A stretch of DNA of 64,000 nucleotides from assembly GCA_964621645.1 (NCBI GenBank), contig CAZUMH010000007.1, forward strand, positions 3,326 to 67,325, written 5' to 3'. This document shows positions 7,835-16,163 of this stretch, piece after piece. How positions within the stretch are numbered: position 1 is the first letter of the stretch; the number at the start of each line of letters is the position of its first letter. Origin of the DNA: CAZUMH01 sp964621645 (GTDB lineage Bacteria; Zhuqueibacterota; QNDG01; JAGLOF01). The notes below the pieces were generated by a model, which did no database searches, was not told where the DNA came from, and was given only the letters and a program-made list of their open reading frames with translations. The translations under genes were made by a program, and so were the position numbers.

Positions 7835-10324
7835 TTATCTGACAATCTCTCTTGGATCATAGTATAACCATTCTGAAGGCAGTTCCTGCCGTTCAAGCCC
7901 CTGCCCTTCAACTTCCAGCCTGAGCATCTTCCCTCCGCCGCGCTGAAAATACTCCAGCATGATTGCGTGATACCCGGCCTCAAGAGCCGCCTCGCACCGC
8001 TGAGAGCGGGCCCCATGCACTCCGTCCAGATCGATAGCGGCACCTCCTCCGATATCTAACCTGCTGCCGTCGTCGGATGTCAGGGTAAACACATACACAC
8101 CACGCCGGGGAATGCGAAGCAATCCCCGGAAACGGAGGCCGAAATCTTCGTTTAACGGCACGAGATTCAGATCGATGGCGGTTACGGCGCGGCTGGCCTT
8201 AGCATCCAGACCTGAAAAATCCGGCAGGAGATCCCAGTGTCCCGGGAAAATCTCCATCCAGAGACCCTGCTCCGTCCGGTCCACCCGAAGCGGCGGAGAG
8301 GGAGCAACCTTCCGGAAGGAGAAATCTTCAACCCTGCTCTCTTCCCGATTCGGATAAAAAGCTCTGGCCCGGACAATGACGGAAGTATCCAGCCTGAAGG
8401 GGTCAGTGTAGAGCGGCGAGCCAGTATCAGGATCGCTTCCGTCTACCGTATAGCGGACGGCGGCCCTCTTATCGGGCGCACTCAGTTTTACCTGAGCCTC
8501 ATCCACGAAGAGAAGTGAACGGGATTCAAGACGGGGAGGGAATATCCCCTTATGGGCCAGCGCGGCGTAAGCCGGCTCTACTTTAAATACTTTTCGGTCA
8601 TAGGTCATGAGACCGTTGTTCTCGCTCTCGATATCGGACAGCTGAGTATAAACGGCTCCGCTGATACCCGCCTCATCAATCAGGGGAAGCAGTTCTGAAT
8701 AAAGCCGTTCATAGCGACGCAGCAGTTCCTCCTGATTATGATAGAGAGCATAGCCCCAGCCCCGCAGCTGCCAGGTATGGCCGGATACGTTTAATCCGAG
8801 GCCGCCGAATTCACCCAGCACAGCCGCCCGTTTCCCGTCGGGGTACACAGGAGCCGGTCCGGGATAGGCGTGCAGATCACGAATATCTCCCACGCCCCGG
8901 TCCGCCCAGCCGCTGGCGTTATCTATCAGCCTGGTGGGATCGATCTCCCGGATGTAGTCGACAATCCGCTCCGTATCGAACTGCCCCCACCCTTCATTGA
9001 ATGGGATCCACATCACGATGGAGGGATGGTTGAAACGGGTTTCCACCATCTGACGCAGCTCATACTCATACTGTCTGGCGGACTGGGGAGTCCGCTCGAT
9101 ATCAGGAGCGTTGCCGCCGATGGACCTGTCACCGCTGGGCATATCCTGCCATACCATCAGACCGAGGCGGTCGCAGAGTGAATAAAAACGGCGTGATTCA
9201 ACTTTTACATGTTTGCGCAGCATGTTAAAACCGTACGCTTTGAGTGCGTTCAGATCGAAGAGCACGGCCTCTTCCGTGGGCGGAGTAAATAATCCATCCG
9301 GCCAGTAGCCCTGGTCCAAAGGTCCGAGCTGAAAGATGAATGTATTGTTAAGCATGATGCGGGGCATGCCATTTTTATCTTTTCCCAGGGAGATTTTTCG
9401 CATGCCCATATAGGATTGTGCCCGGTCAAGTTCTTTCCCGTCTTTTCTGAGGACTATTTCCAAATTATAGAGAAAAGGATCGTCCGGGCTCCAGAGGCGG
9501 GGACCGGGAATTTTAAGGACAATCGGTTTGGAAGGATCCGCTTCCACTCGAGTCGAAAACTCCCGTCCACCCTTAATTCCTACCGAAACTCGACATCCGG
9601 AAAGAGCTCCGCTCGTTTCTATTTCGATGACTGCCTGTTCCCTGTCAATATCGGGCAGGATGCGAATGTCCTGAATATGAATTCGCTCCAGCGGCTCAAG
9701 CCAGACTGTCTGCCAGATGCCGCTTACAGGAGTATAAAATATTCCTCCCGGATTCTCTACTTGTTTACCCCGGGGCTGGTAGCCTGAATCGGTAGGATCC
9801 CAGACGGCGATGACTATCTCCTGGCGTCCGGAATCTCTCAAGGCCGACGTGATGTTAAAAGAAAATGGATCATACCCGCCGCGGTGCACTCCCAGGTTTT
9901 GTCCGTTAACCCAAAGCCGGGTTTCCCAGTCTACCGCCTCGAAATTGAGTAAGATGTCCTTGCCCTTCCACTCTTGCGGTATGTCCACGTCCCGCCGGTA
10001 CCAGAGACGTTCTCCACTGCCCAGGCGCCGCTTCACTCCCGAAAGCGCCGACTCCAGGGCAAAGGGCACCAGAATTTTCCCGTCGTATTTCTCAGGAGCA
10101 CCCGCGTCCTTTTCCCGGACGGCGTATTGCCAGAGTCCATTAAGGTTCAGCCACAGGTTCCGTTTCAGCATGGGACGGGGATATTCCGGCCAAACTGACG
10201 CGGGAGTAACGTCCTTCGTCCATGGTGTGGTAAGGGGACCGTCAGCCGGACGCCAGGAACCGCCGCAAGCGACTATGATGAGAATGAGCAGGACCGATGC
10301 ACCGAGCGGTGTTTTCTTCTTCAT
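7835..10324 (-). CDS. GH2 glycoside hydrolase lipoprotein with chitobiase-like and PA14 domains
   Basis: An 829-residue beta-glycosidase (beta-galactosidase/glucuronidase/mannosidase family). It starts at the ATG at 10324; the frame is open further upstream, but the signal peptide with lipobox (Ile-Val-Ala-Cys20) fixes the start. Domains: GH2 sugar-binding jelly roll (about 50-215), Ig-like domain (216-310), TIM barrel (315-595) with acid/base Glu444 in FNEGW and nucleophile Glu505 in LGEFGG, a chitobiase-C/Fn3-associated segment (605-672), and a C-terminal PA14 domain (about 685-815, with TLTSDDGSRLDI). PA14 often binds glycans. The enzyme is surface- or periplasm-anchored. It is the first gene of the minus-strand cluster, divergent from the GH38-like gene. 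Exact substrate cannot be read from sequence. Confidence 0.92.
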   Translation of the reverse strand: MKKKTPLGASVLLILIIVACGGSWRPADGPLTTPWTKDVTPASVWPEYPRPMLKRNLWLNLNGLWQYAVREKDAGAPEKYDGKILVPFALESALSGVKRRLGSGERLWYRRDVDIPQEWKGKDILLNFEAVDWETRLWVNGQNLGVHRGGYDPFSFNITSALRDSGRQEIVIAVWDPTDSGYQPRGKQVENPGGIFYTPVSGIWQTVWLEPLERIHIQDIRILPDIDREQAVIEIETSGALSGCRVSVGIKGGREFSTRVEADPSKPIVLKIPGPRLWSPDDPFLYNLEIVLRKDGKELDRAQSYMGMRKISLGKDKNGMPRIMLNNTFIFQLGPLDQGYWPDGLFTPPTEEAVLFDLNALKAYGFNMLRKHVKVESRRFYSLCDRLGLMVWQDMPSGDRSIGGNAPDIERTPQSARQYEYELRQMVETRFNHPSIVMWIPFNEGWGQFDTERIVDYIREIDPTRLIDNASGWADRGVGDIRDLHAYPGPAPVYPDGKRAAVLGEFGGLGLNVSGHTWQLRGWGYALYHNQEELLRRYERLYSELLPLIDEAGISGAVYTQLSDIESENNGLMTYDRKVFKVEPAYAALAHKGIFPPRLESRSLLFVDEAQVKLSAPDKRAAVRYTVDGSDPDTGSPLYTDPFRLDTSVIVRARAFYPNREESRVEDFSFRKVAPSPPLRVDRTEQGLWMEIFPGHWDLLPDFSGLDAKASRAVTAIDLNLVPLNEDFGLRFRGLLRIPRRGVYVFTLTSDDGSRLDIGGGAAIDLDGVHGARSQRCEAALEAGYHAIMLEYFQRGGGKMLRLEVEGQGLERQELPSEWLYYDPREIVR

Positions 10325-10557
10325 ATATACCCCCGCAGCAAGGTCTTCAGAATAATGGATGGATAATGTGAAACCCTGTTTTTCAATATTGCAATTTTTC
10401 TGGAAAACAACAAGAAAAATTCTTCCTGTATTTCTCATTCGATCAGATTCTTCCTTCCTGCGTATTTTCTCTTGCGTGACCAGGGGTAAAGATGCTATCT
10501 TGCTTATGCTGGTTGCAAATCTCCCGATTATCAATGAAATTAAATCCGGAAGGTGAC
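10325..10557. promoter_or_regulatory. Divergent promoter region between GH2 and GH38-like genes
   Basis: A 233-base gap holding both promoters for the two arms of the glycan cluster. On the plus strand TTGCGT and TATCTT, 18 bases apart, form a plausible sigma-70 promoter ahead of 10558. AATTTTTC and GAAAAATT form an 8-bp inverted repeat near 10400-10430 that could be a regulator site. No further coding signal is seen. Confidence 0.4.
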
Positions 10558-13500
10558 ATGAAACATATATCATTGTTTCCCTTAATCGTGATGATCTTAT
10601 GGGGCACCCTGCAGGCTCAGGAGCATCGCTTTCTAAAAGGCTACGCCAGTACGATCCGGGGTGAAGAGCTGCCGTATGAGTCTCCTCAGCCTCAGGCCCG
10701 CCTCTCTCTTCTGGTCCGTTCCCTGGATGCCCGCAACGATATCGCCTGGGAGACGGAACCATTGCCTTATGATCTGAAGGGAGATTCAGCCGTCTTTGTC
10801 TGGATCGCCGGCATGGATGTCAACCGGGATGATCCCCACTCTTTCACTGTTTATGTGAATGAAAGTAAAAAATTCACTCTGCTGACACCCCGGGACGACT
10901 CCCGGCGCCATTTCAGCTGGAATGCTCCGGATATGCGTCTGGAATACCGGGGGATCAGCCTGGACAAATACGGCGACTTCATGGGATATATGTATCTGCA
11001 CCTGCCTCTTGATAAGGGAGTGCCCGGACGTTCCCTGCGTCTGCGGGTTCAGGGGGAGAGTTCCGGCAGCCGCACCTGGTTCATGATCTTCAAATACGGC
11101 TGCGCCAACAGCGTCTCACTCTTCGCAGAAAACAGCGTCTGCCGCACCCAGGCGGGTCCGCGTCAGCAGTTGCGCTTCAATCTTGTCTATCTGGGACGGC
11201 CGGCCGAAGCCGATATCGAGATTGAGGGCGAACACTTTCACCGCAGGATCCCCACCGGATTTACCTGCCTGCGCCTGCCGGTGGCGCCGGTTACCGAGCC
11301 CCGGGAAATTCCTGTGACAGTGCGCCTTGGATCCGAAGTGCTTTTCGACGAAGCTTTCACCATAAAGCCGGCTCGTCAGCTGACCATATACCTGCTTCAT
11401 CACTCTCACGTGGATATAGGATATACACACCTGCAGGCGCAGGTGGAGAAAATGCAGCAGCAGTATCTGCGCACCTCAATCGAGCTCTTAAAAAAAGAAG
11501 ACGGGATTGATACGGGGACCCACACCAAATGGAACACCGAGGTCGCCTGGGCCGCGGCGTCCGCTTGGGAAGGGATGGACTCCTCTGAAAAGCGCGAATT
11601 CGCCGCGGCGCTGCAGGCCGGCGTTATTGAACTCGATGCCCTCTACGGTAACCTGCTCACGGGACTCTGCGGCCAGGAGGAGCTGCTCCGGGCCACCGAA
11701 GCGGCTCGCCGGCTGGCCTCCGACTGCGGCGTCGAACTGAAATCAGCCATGATCAGCGACATCCCAGGCTGGTCCTGGGGACTGATTCCGGCTCTGACCG
11801 CAGGCGGTATCCGTTATCTCTCACTGGGGACGAACCAGGGCCACCGCATCGGCGATATCCTCGACGCCTGGGGAGACCGGCCCTTTTACTGGGTCTCTCC
11901 CTCGGGAGCGGACAAGGTATTGTGCTGGATCCACAGCAGCGGCTATTCCCTCTTTCATGCCGGACTGAACCTCATCCAAATCAATTATCCCCGTTATGAG
12001 AACCTTATTCTCGGGTATGCGGATCAGCTACGGCAGCGGAATTATCCTTACGATATGGTTCCCCTGCGCTACAACATCGGATCCGATAACGGCCCGGTGG
12101 ACACCACTCTGACCAAATTCGTTGCCGATTGGAACACCCGCTACCTCACTCCGAAACTTCAGGTCTCCACCGTGACGGAAGCGTTCTCGCTCTTTGAAGA
12201 AAAATATGGACATACCCTGCCGAACCGGCAGGGAGACATCGGCGGGTATTGGGAGGACGGCGCCGCGTCCTCAGCCCGTGAGACGGCACTCAATCGCAGA
12301 GCCGCCCAGCGTCTCATCCAAGCCCAGACGCTCTGGTCTCTGCTGCGGCCCCGGACTTTTACAGAGGATAATTTCCGTTCCGCCTGGAAGGAAGTGCTCC
12401 TCTATGATGAACATACTTGGGGTGCCTATAACAGCATCAGCGAACCGGAAAGCGAATTTGTCAGGGGACAGTGGCGGGTAAAAAGGGAATTCGCCCTGAG
12501 CGCCGACCGTGATTCCCGGCTGCTTCTTTATGATGCCGCAGGAGTACAGGATAATAATTTTAAAAAGGACTGGCTTACCGTCTACAATACATCATCCTGG
12601 ACCCGCAGCGGCCTGGCCCGGCTTAACGCCGTAGCCGGCTCTCCCGGTCTGAGAGATGACAAAGGCCGCTCCATACCGACCCAAACTCTGAGGGATGGCA
12701 CTCTGCTTTTCTGGGTGGACGGCCTTGCCCCCTTCTCCTCCTGTTCCTACCATCTCACGGCAAAGAATGAAAATTCTGCGACCACGGCATTGAAAGTGGG
12801 ACACAACAGTCTGGAAAATGAATGGATCAGAATAGTATTGGATGAGAAGGACGGAACGATCGCTCAATGTATCGAAAAACGAAGCGGGCATAATCTCGCG
12901 GATAACGCCGGAGGCGGTCTCAACCGCTACTGGTACGTAGATGGTCGCGACCCCCGGGAAGCACGGACCGGAGAGCTCATACGGATTGAGCCGGGAGAAA
13001 AGGGGCCGTTGGCCGCCAGCCTCATCGTTGAAACACGAGCGCCGGGCTGCCGTTCCCTCAGCACCGAAATAATGATTTACAGTACCTGCCCGAGGATCGA
13101 TATCGTCAACACCCTGGACAAGCTGGAGGTCTATCGGCCCGAAGGGGTACACTTCGGCTTTCCCTTCCTCATAAAGGACGGTACGGTGAGGATAAGCATG
13201 CCCTTCGGTTTTTTCCGGCCCGAAGAAGATCAGCTCCCGGGAGCTAATCGCAACTTTTTCTCTGCGAAAAGCTGGGTGGATATCTCAAATCAGGACGATG
13301 GCATCCTCTGGATCAGCCCGGATGCCCCGCTGGTGGAAGTCGGCGGCATACAGGCCGACCCAATCGTACGGGGCTGGATCGATCGGCTGGCACCCTCTCA
13401 GACCATTCTGTCCTACGTGATGAATAATTACTGGGAGACCAACTTCCTTGCCGCCCAGGAGGGTGTCGTTACTTTTCAATACACCCTCATACCACACCGG

Positions 13501-13833
13501 AATTTTCAATCAGGATGGAGTGAGCGCAAGGCTCGCGAAATAATCCATCCCCTGATTGCGGTGCGGGGAGGAGAGCCGCTGCGGCCTCCATTTCATTTTG
13601 CAGAAGAGGGGAACATACATCTGGACGGTATTACTCCCATGCCCCACGGAGGATATCACCTGCGTCTCTTCAATTTTTCAGGAGGTCCTGAAATAACGGC
13701 ACTGCCTTCGCTTAAACAGGACGAGTGGCATACCAGCAATATAGCCGGGGATGATCTGGGCCCAGCCCCGAGGGAAAACCGCTTTTTGCCCTTCGAAATA
13801 CGTTTCTTTTTGATAACGAAGAAAGAAAAATAA
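10558..13833 (+). CDS. GH38-like alpha-mannosidase-family protein
   Basis: A 1091-residue exported protein starting at the ATG at 10558 behind GGAAGGTG, with a signal peptide ending near Leu-Gln-Ala-Gln. Residues about 30-270 are beta-rich. About 275-560 is a GH38 catalytic-type domain: HSHVDIGYT (His282, His284, Asp286) matches the zinc-binding HxD motif, and Asp401 in SDIPGW is the probable nucleophile. The C-terminal half (about 690-1090) resembles the GH38 beta-sandwich domains. The HSHVDxGYT variant marks a divergent branch rather than classical lysosomal-type mannosidases, so alpha-mannosidase activity is inferred. It is divergent from the GH2-GH97 cluster, which suggests a shared glycan containing several sugars. 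Confidence 0.82.
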   Translation: MKHISLFPLIVMILWGTLQAQEHRFLKGYASTIRGEELPYESPQPQARLSLLVRSLDARNDIAWETEPLPYDLKGDSAVFVWIAGMDVNRDDPHSFTVYVNESKKFTLLTPRDDSRRHFSWNAPDMRLEYRGISLDKYGDFMGYMYLHLPLDKGVPGRSLRLRVQGESSGSRTWFMIFKYGCANSVSLFAENSVCRTQAGPRQQLRFNLVYLGRPAEADIEIEGEHFHRRIPTGFTCLRLPVAPVTEPREIPVTVRLGSEVLFDEAFTIKPARQLTIYLLHHSHVDIGYTHLQAQVEKMQQQYLRTSIELLKKEDGIDTGTHTKWNTEVAWAAASAWEGMDSSEKREFAAALQAGVIELDALYGNLLTGLCGQEELLRATEAARRLASDCGVELKSAMISDIPGWSWGLIPALTAGGIRYLSLGTNQGHRIGDILDAWGDRPFYWVSPSGADKVLCWIHSSGYSLFHAGLNLIQINYPRYENLILGYADQLRQRNYPYDMVPLRYNIGSDNGPVDTTLTKFVADWNTRYLTPKLQVSTVTEAFSLFEEKYGHTLPNRQGDIGGYWEDGAASSARETALNRRAAQRLIQAQTLWSLLRPRTFTEDNFRSAWKEVLLYDEHTWGAYNSISEPESEFVRGQWRVKREFALSADRDSRLLLYDAAGVQDNNFKKDWLTVYNTSSWTRSGLARLNAVAGSPGLRDDKGRSIPTQTLRDGTLLFWVDGLAPFSSCSYHLTAKNENSATTALKVGHNSLENEWIRIVLDEKDGTIAQCIEKRSGHNLADNAGGGLNRYWYVDGRDPREARTGELIRIEPGEKGPLAASLIVETRAPGCRSLSTEIMIYSTCPRIDIVNTLDKLEVYRPEGVHFGFPFLIKDGTVRISMPFGFFRPEEDQLPGANRNFFSAKSWVDISNQDDGILWISPDAPLVEVGGIQADPIVRGWIDRLAPSQTILSYVMNNYWETNFLAAQEGVVTFQYTLIPHRNFQSGWSERKAREIIHPLIAVRGGEPLRPPFHFAEEGNIHLDGITPMPHGGYHLRLFNFSGGPEITALPSLKQDEWHTSNIAGDDLGPAPRENRFLPFEIRFFLITKKEK

Positions 13834-13913
13834 CCGGCCGCAAATCATCGCGGGATTTATCTTACCTGAGACCGCAAAAGGCCGTTCTGAGCTCTGATTT
13901 TCTTCACTTGCTT

Positions 13914-13941
13914 TTGAGGCACATTTTATTTACACTACAAT
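13914..13941 (+). promoter_or_regulatory. Candidate sigma-70 promoter for the barrel protein gene
   Basis: TTGAGG (13914-13919) and TACAAT (13936-13941) are 16 bases apart, about 110 bases before the ATG at 14055. It is the only convincing promoter pair in the 221-base gap after the GH38-like gene. Confidence 0.45.
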
Positions 13942-14054
13942 ATGTCAGAAACAGGAAGGCCTTTTTCAAGGAGATCCTCGTCTGGCAGAAAAGTATCTTA
14001 CACGTGTTTAATTCCTCAGCGACAACCAGCCAATCAATTGGGGAGGACATCATC

Positions 14055-14618
14055 ATGCGCAAGCATCGGATGAGCAGTCTGTTGATCTGTTGTACTGTTC
14101 TTGCAGCGTCAGTCCTTACGGCTCAGACGCAGTCCTGGGATCTCAATATCAAGGCCGGCCTGCTCTTGCCGGGTACGGTGACCATTTCTCCCCCGGGAGT
14201 CGACCTGGACACCGAAACCGGTTTCATCGCCCAGACCAACCTGGACGCCCTGGTGGCACCCAAACTTTCAGTCGGCGCCCGCGTCGTACTGGCTTCCACC
14301 AGTGAGGAAATAAGCGGGGAGGGAGCGACCGTCTACTCCTTTGGCGGAACCATCAAAGCCCGTTTCAGACTTTCCTCAGGCTGGCAGGTGCGCCCGGGCA
14401 TCGCCTTCGCCTACCAGCTCTGTATCGGTGAAAGTTTCGAGGATGTTGAGGGTCTTGATCTCGGCCTGATTTTTGAAATAGTCAAGCCCTTGAACGCTCA
14501 CCAGGCCGTGCTGGCCGATATCGGCTTTATCTCTCAGCCGGCCGGCGGCAACGAAGACGCCGACGTGACCTTCGCTCCTATCTTCTACCTGACCCTCGGA
14601 TTTGAATTCGGCGGTTAA
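14055..14618 (+). CDS. Small outer-membrane beta-barrel protein, unknown function
   Basis: A 187-residue exported protein. ATG at 14055 follows GGGAGGA and opens a signal peptide with cleavage near Leu-Thr-Ala-Gln. The mature part alternates polar and hydrophobic residues in about eight strands, with Gly-rich turns, and ends with an aromatic-containing strand (LTLGFEFGG), typical of OmpW/OmpA-like eight-stranded barrels. No enzymatic motif is visible. It stands alone between the GH38-like gene and exonuclease III. The frame extends upstream of 14055, but that part has no export signal. Confidence 0.7.
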   Translation: MRKHRMSSLLICCTVLAASVLTAQTQSWDLNIKAGLLLPGTVTISPPGVDLDTETGFIAQTNLDALVAPKLSVGARVVLASTSEEISGEGATVYSFGGTIKARFRLSSGWQVRPGIAFAYQLCIGESFEDVEGLDLGLIFEIVKPLNAHQAVLADIGFISQPAGGNEDADVTFAPIFYLTLGFEFGG

Positions 14619-14680
14619 TCCCCGGCATGAAACGGGGGAAAAGGATCGGAATGGAAAAGCGGGAATAAAATGGGGTTGGT

Positions 14681-15448
14681 ATGACGTCCATCTACTCCTG
14701 GAACGTAAACGGAATCAGGGCCTGGGTCCAAAAAGATGCATTGAAATGGCTGCGGCGGGAATCTCCGGACATCCTGGCCCTGCAAGAGACCAAAGCCGCT
14801 CCCGAGCAGCTTGACGAAGTGCTTCTGCAGGTGCCTGGCTATGTCAGCTTCTGGCGTTCGGCCAAACGGAAGGGCTACAGTGGCGTCTGCCTCTATTCCC
14901 GGGAAGAACCCATCAGCACCGAATCCCTGGGGGATGATCTTTTCGATGATGAAGGAAGGGTATTAATCGCACACTACCCTTCCTTCACACTCCTGAACTG
15001 CTATTTCCCCAACAGCCAGCCGGAAGGAGCACGTCTGGATTACAAACTTGCTTTCTGCGAAGCTGTTCTAAAGAAAAGCAATGCCCTGATACGGGCAGGG
15101 AAAAATATTATTATCTGCGGGGATTTCAATATTGCCCATACTGAAATAGATTTGAAGAATCCCGGGACAAACCGGAACAATCCGGGCTTCCTGCCCGAAG
15201 AGCGTAACTGGATGACGATGTTTCTGGAAAACGGCTACGTTGATTCTTTTCGAGCCTTCCACCCCGGTGAAAAAGGGTACTATACCTGGTGGTCCTACCG
15301 TTTCCAGGCCCGTAAACGGAACATCGGCTGGCGTATTGACTACCACTGTCTGAACCGGGAGTTCTTCCCGGCCGTAAAGGAGGCCCGCATCCATAGTGAT
15401 GTTTTCGGCTCGGATCACTGCCCCGTGAGCATCACTCTTAATCTCTAA
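14681..15448 (+). CDS. xth: Exodeoxyribonuclease III
   Basis: An AP endonuclease and 3'-5' exonuclease acting in base-excision repair in the cytoplasm. The 255 residues match the family length. The endonuclease/exonuclease/phosphatase signature is complete: SWNVNGI with Asn10, metal-binding Glu36 in LQETK, GDFN with Asp148 and Asn150, and the C-terminal SDHCPV with Asp245 and His246. The start ATG has only a weak G-rich site upstream. It ends 21 bases before the convergent SpoIIAA-like gene. Confidence 0.95.
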   Translation: MTSIYSWNVNGIRAWVQKDALKWLRRESPDILALQETKAAPEQLDEVLLQVPGYVSFWRSAKRKGYSGVCLYSREEPISTESLGDDLFDDEGRVLIAHYPSFTLLNCYFPNSQPEGARLDYKLAFCEAVLKKSNALIRAGKNIIICGDFNIAHTEIDLKNPGTNRNNPGFLPEERNWMTMFLENGYVDSFRAFHPGEKGYYTWWSYRFQARKRNIGWRIDYHCLNREFFPAVKEARIHSDVFGSDHCPVSITLNL

Positions 15449-15469
15449 AGAAAGCCACCGCCGCTCTGC

Positions 15470-15847
15470 TTAATCCTTATCATTGTCGAGATAAGCTTCC
15501 GCTTCCTCGAGGGTTGCGAAATGCCGGGCGGGATACTTCGTGGCCATCTTTGCCAGTCGGTTGATCTGCATTCCGCCCAAAGGAGTAGCACCCACAACCC
15601 TGGCTACCTTCTTCACCCCCATTTTTTCAGCCATTTGGGTCATCTGAGCCACAACTTTCTGTACTTCCTCATCCCCGGGGCTGTAGTTAGCAGCAAAGGT
15701 TATCACTGTGAACCCCGGCTTGACCTTGTTTATGGCCTCACGATAGGCTTTCTGCAGCCGCAGGGCTCGGGGAAAATCCAGCCTTCCCTGAAAATGGATG
15801 TAAATACGATTCTTCGCGAGGTTGACTTCTGTTAATTTTTCTTCCAT
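15470..15847 (-). CDS. SpoIIAA-like (STAS/SEC14-type) small protein
   Basis: A 125-residue cytoplasmic protein starting at the ATG at 15847 behind AAAGGA. It resembles the SpoIIAA-like family: an N-terminal strand (RIYIHFQGRLD), a helix rich in Ala and Lys, a strand with VITFAANYSPGDEEV, then a VARVVGATPLGGMQ segment and a C-terminal LEEAEAYL helix. Proteins of this fold can be phosphorylation targets or lipid/small-molecule binders. It is transcribed away from a SpoIIE-type phosphatase gene (16164), so a phosphatase-substrate relationship is possible. That is inference from position; no serine in an anti-anti-sigma consensus is obvious. Confidence 0.65.
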   Translation of the reverse strand: MEEKLTEVNLAKNRIYIHFQGRLDFPRALRLQKAYREAINKVKPGFTVITFAANYSPGDEEVQKVVAQMTQMAEKMGVKKVARVVGATPLGGMQINRLAKMATKYPARHFATLEEAEAYLDNDKD

Positions 15848-16087
15848 TTGTCCATCCTTTAGATAGTGATCTTTTTTCAAGATAATTTTGCCAAAACCAT
15901 GCCAGGCAAATGACATGAAGATTCCATTCCCTCATTGATCAGAAAAACAATGAGTTACTATGCATTCAACTTGCAAGGTATGGACCTGCTGGTCTCATTC
16001 ATTTTCAATTTGAAATCCGATCCGTTTACAAGATACATTGACGTCGCCCTGAATGCAAACATGGATCGTGTCTATTGAGGAAAATAC

Positions 16088-16116
16088 TTGCGACTTTCAC
16101 GATTTTCTCGTAAACT
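16088..16116 (+). promoter_or_regulatory. Candidate promoter of the signalling operon
   Basis: TTGCGA (16088-16093) and TAAACT (16111-16116) with a 17-base spacer, 48 bases before the ATG at 16164. The surrounding divergent gap (15848-16163, 316 bases) must also carry the promoter for the SpoIIAA-like gene, for which I see no good match. Confidence 0.45.
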
Positions 16117-16163
16117 ACAGCTCTATCATTTTCCACCACAATCATTATCAAAAAGAGGATTGC

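Noticed and set aside
7835..10762. Upstream extension of the GH2 gene to 10762
   Set aside because: The extra 146 codons would bury the lipoprotein signal peptide at 10324 and run under the divergent GH38-like gene.
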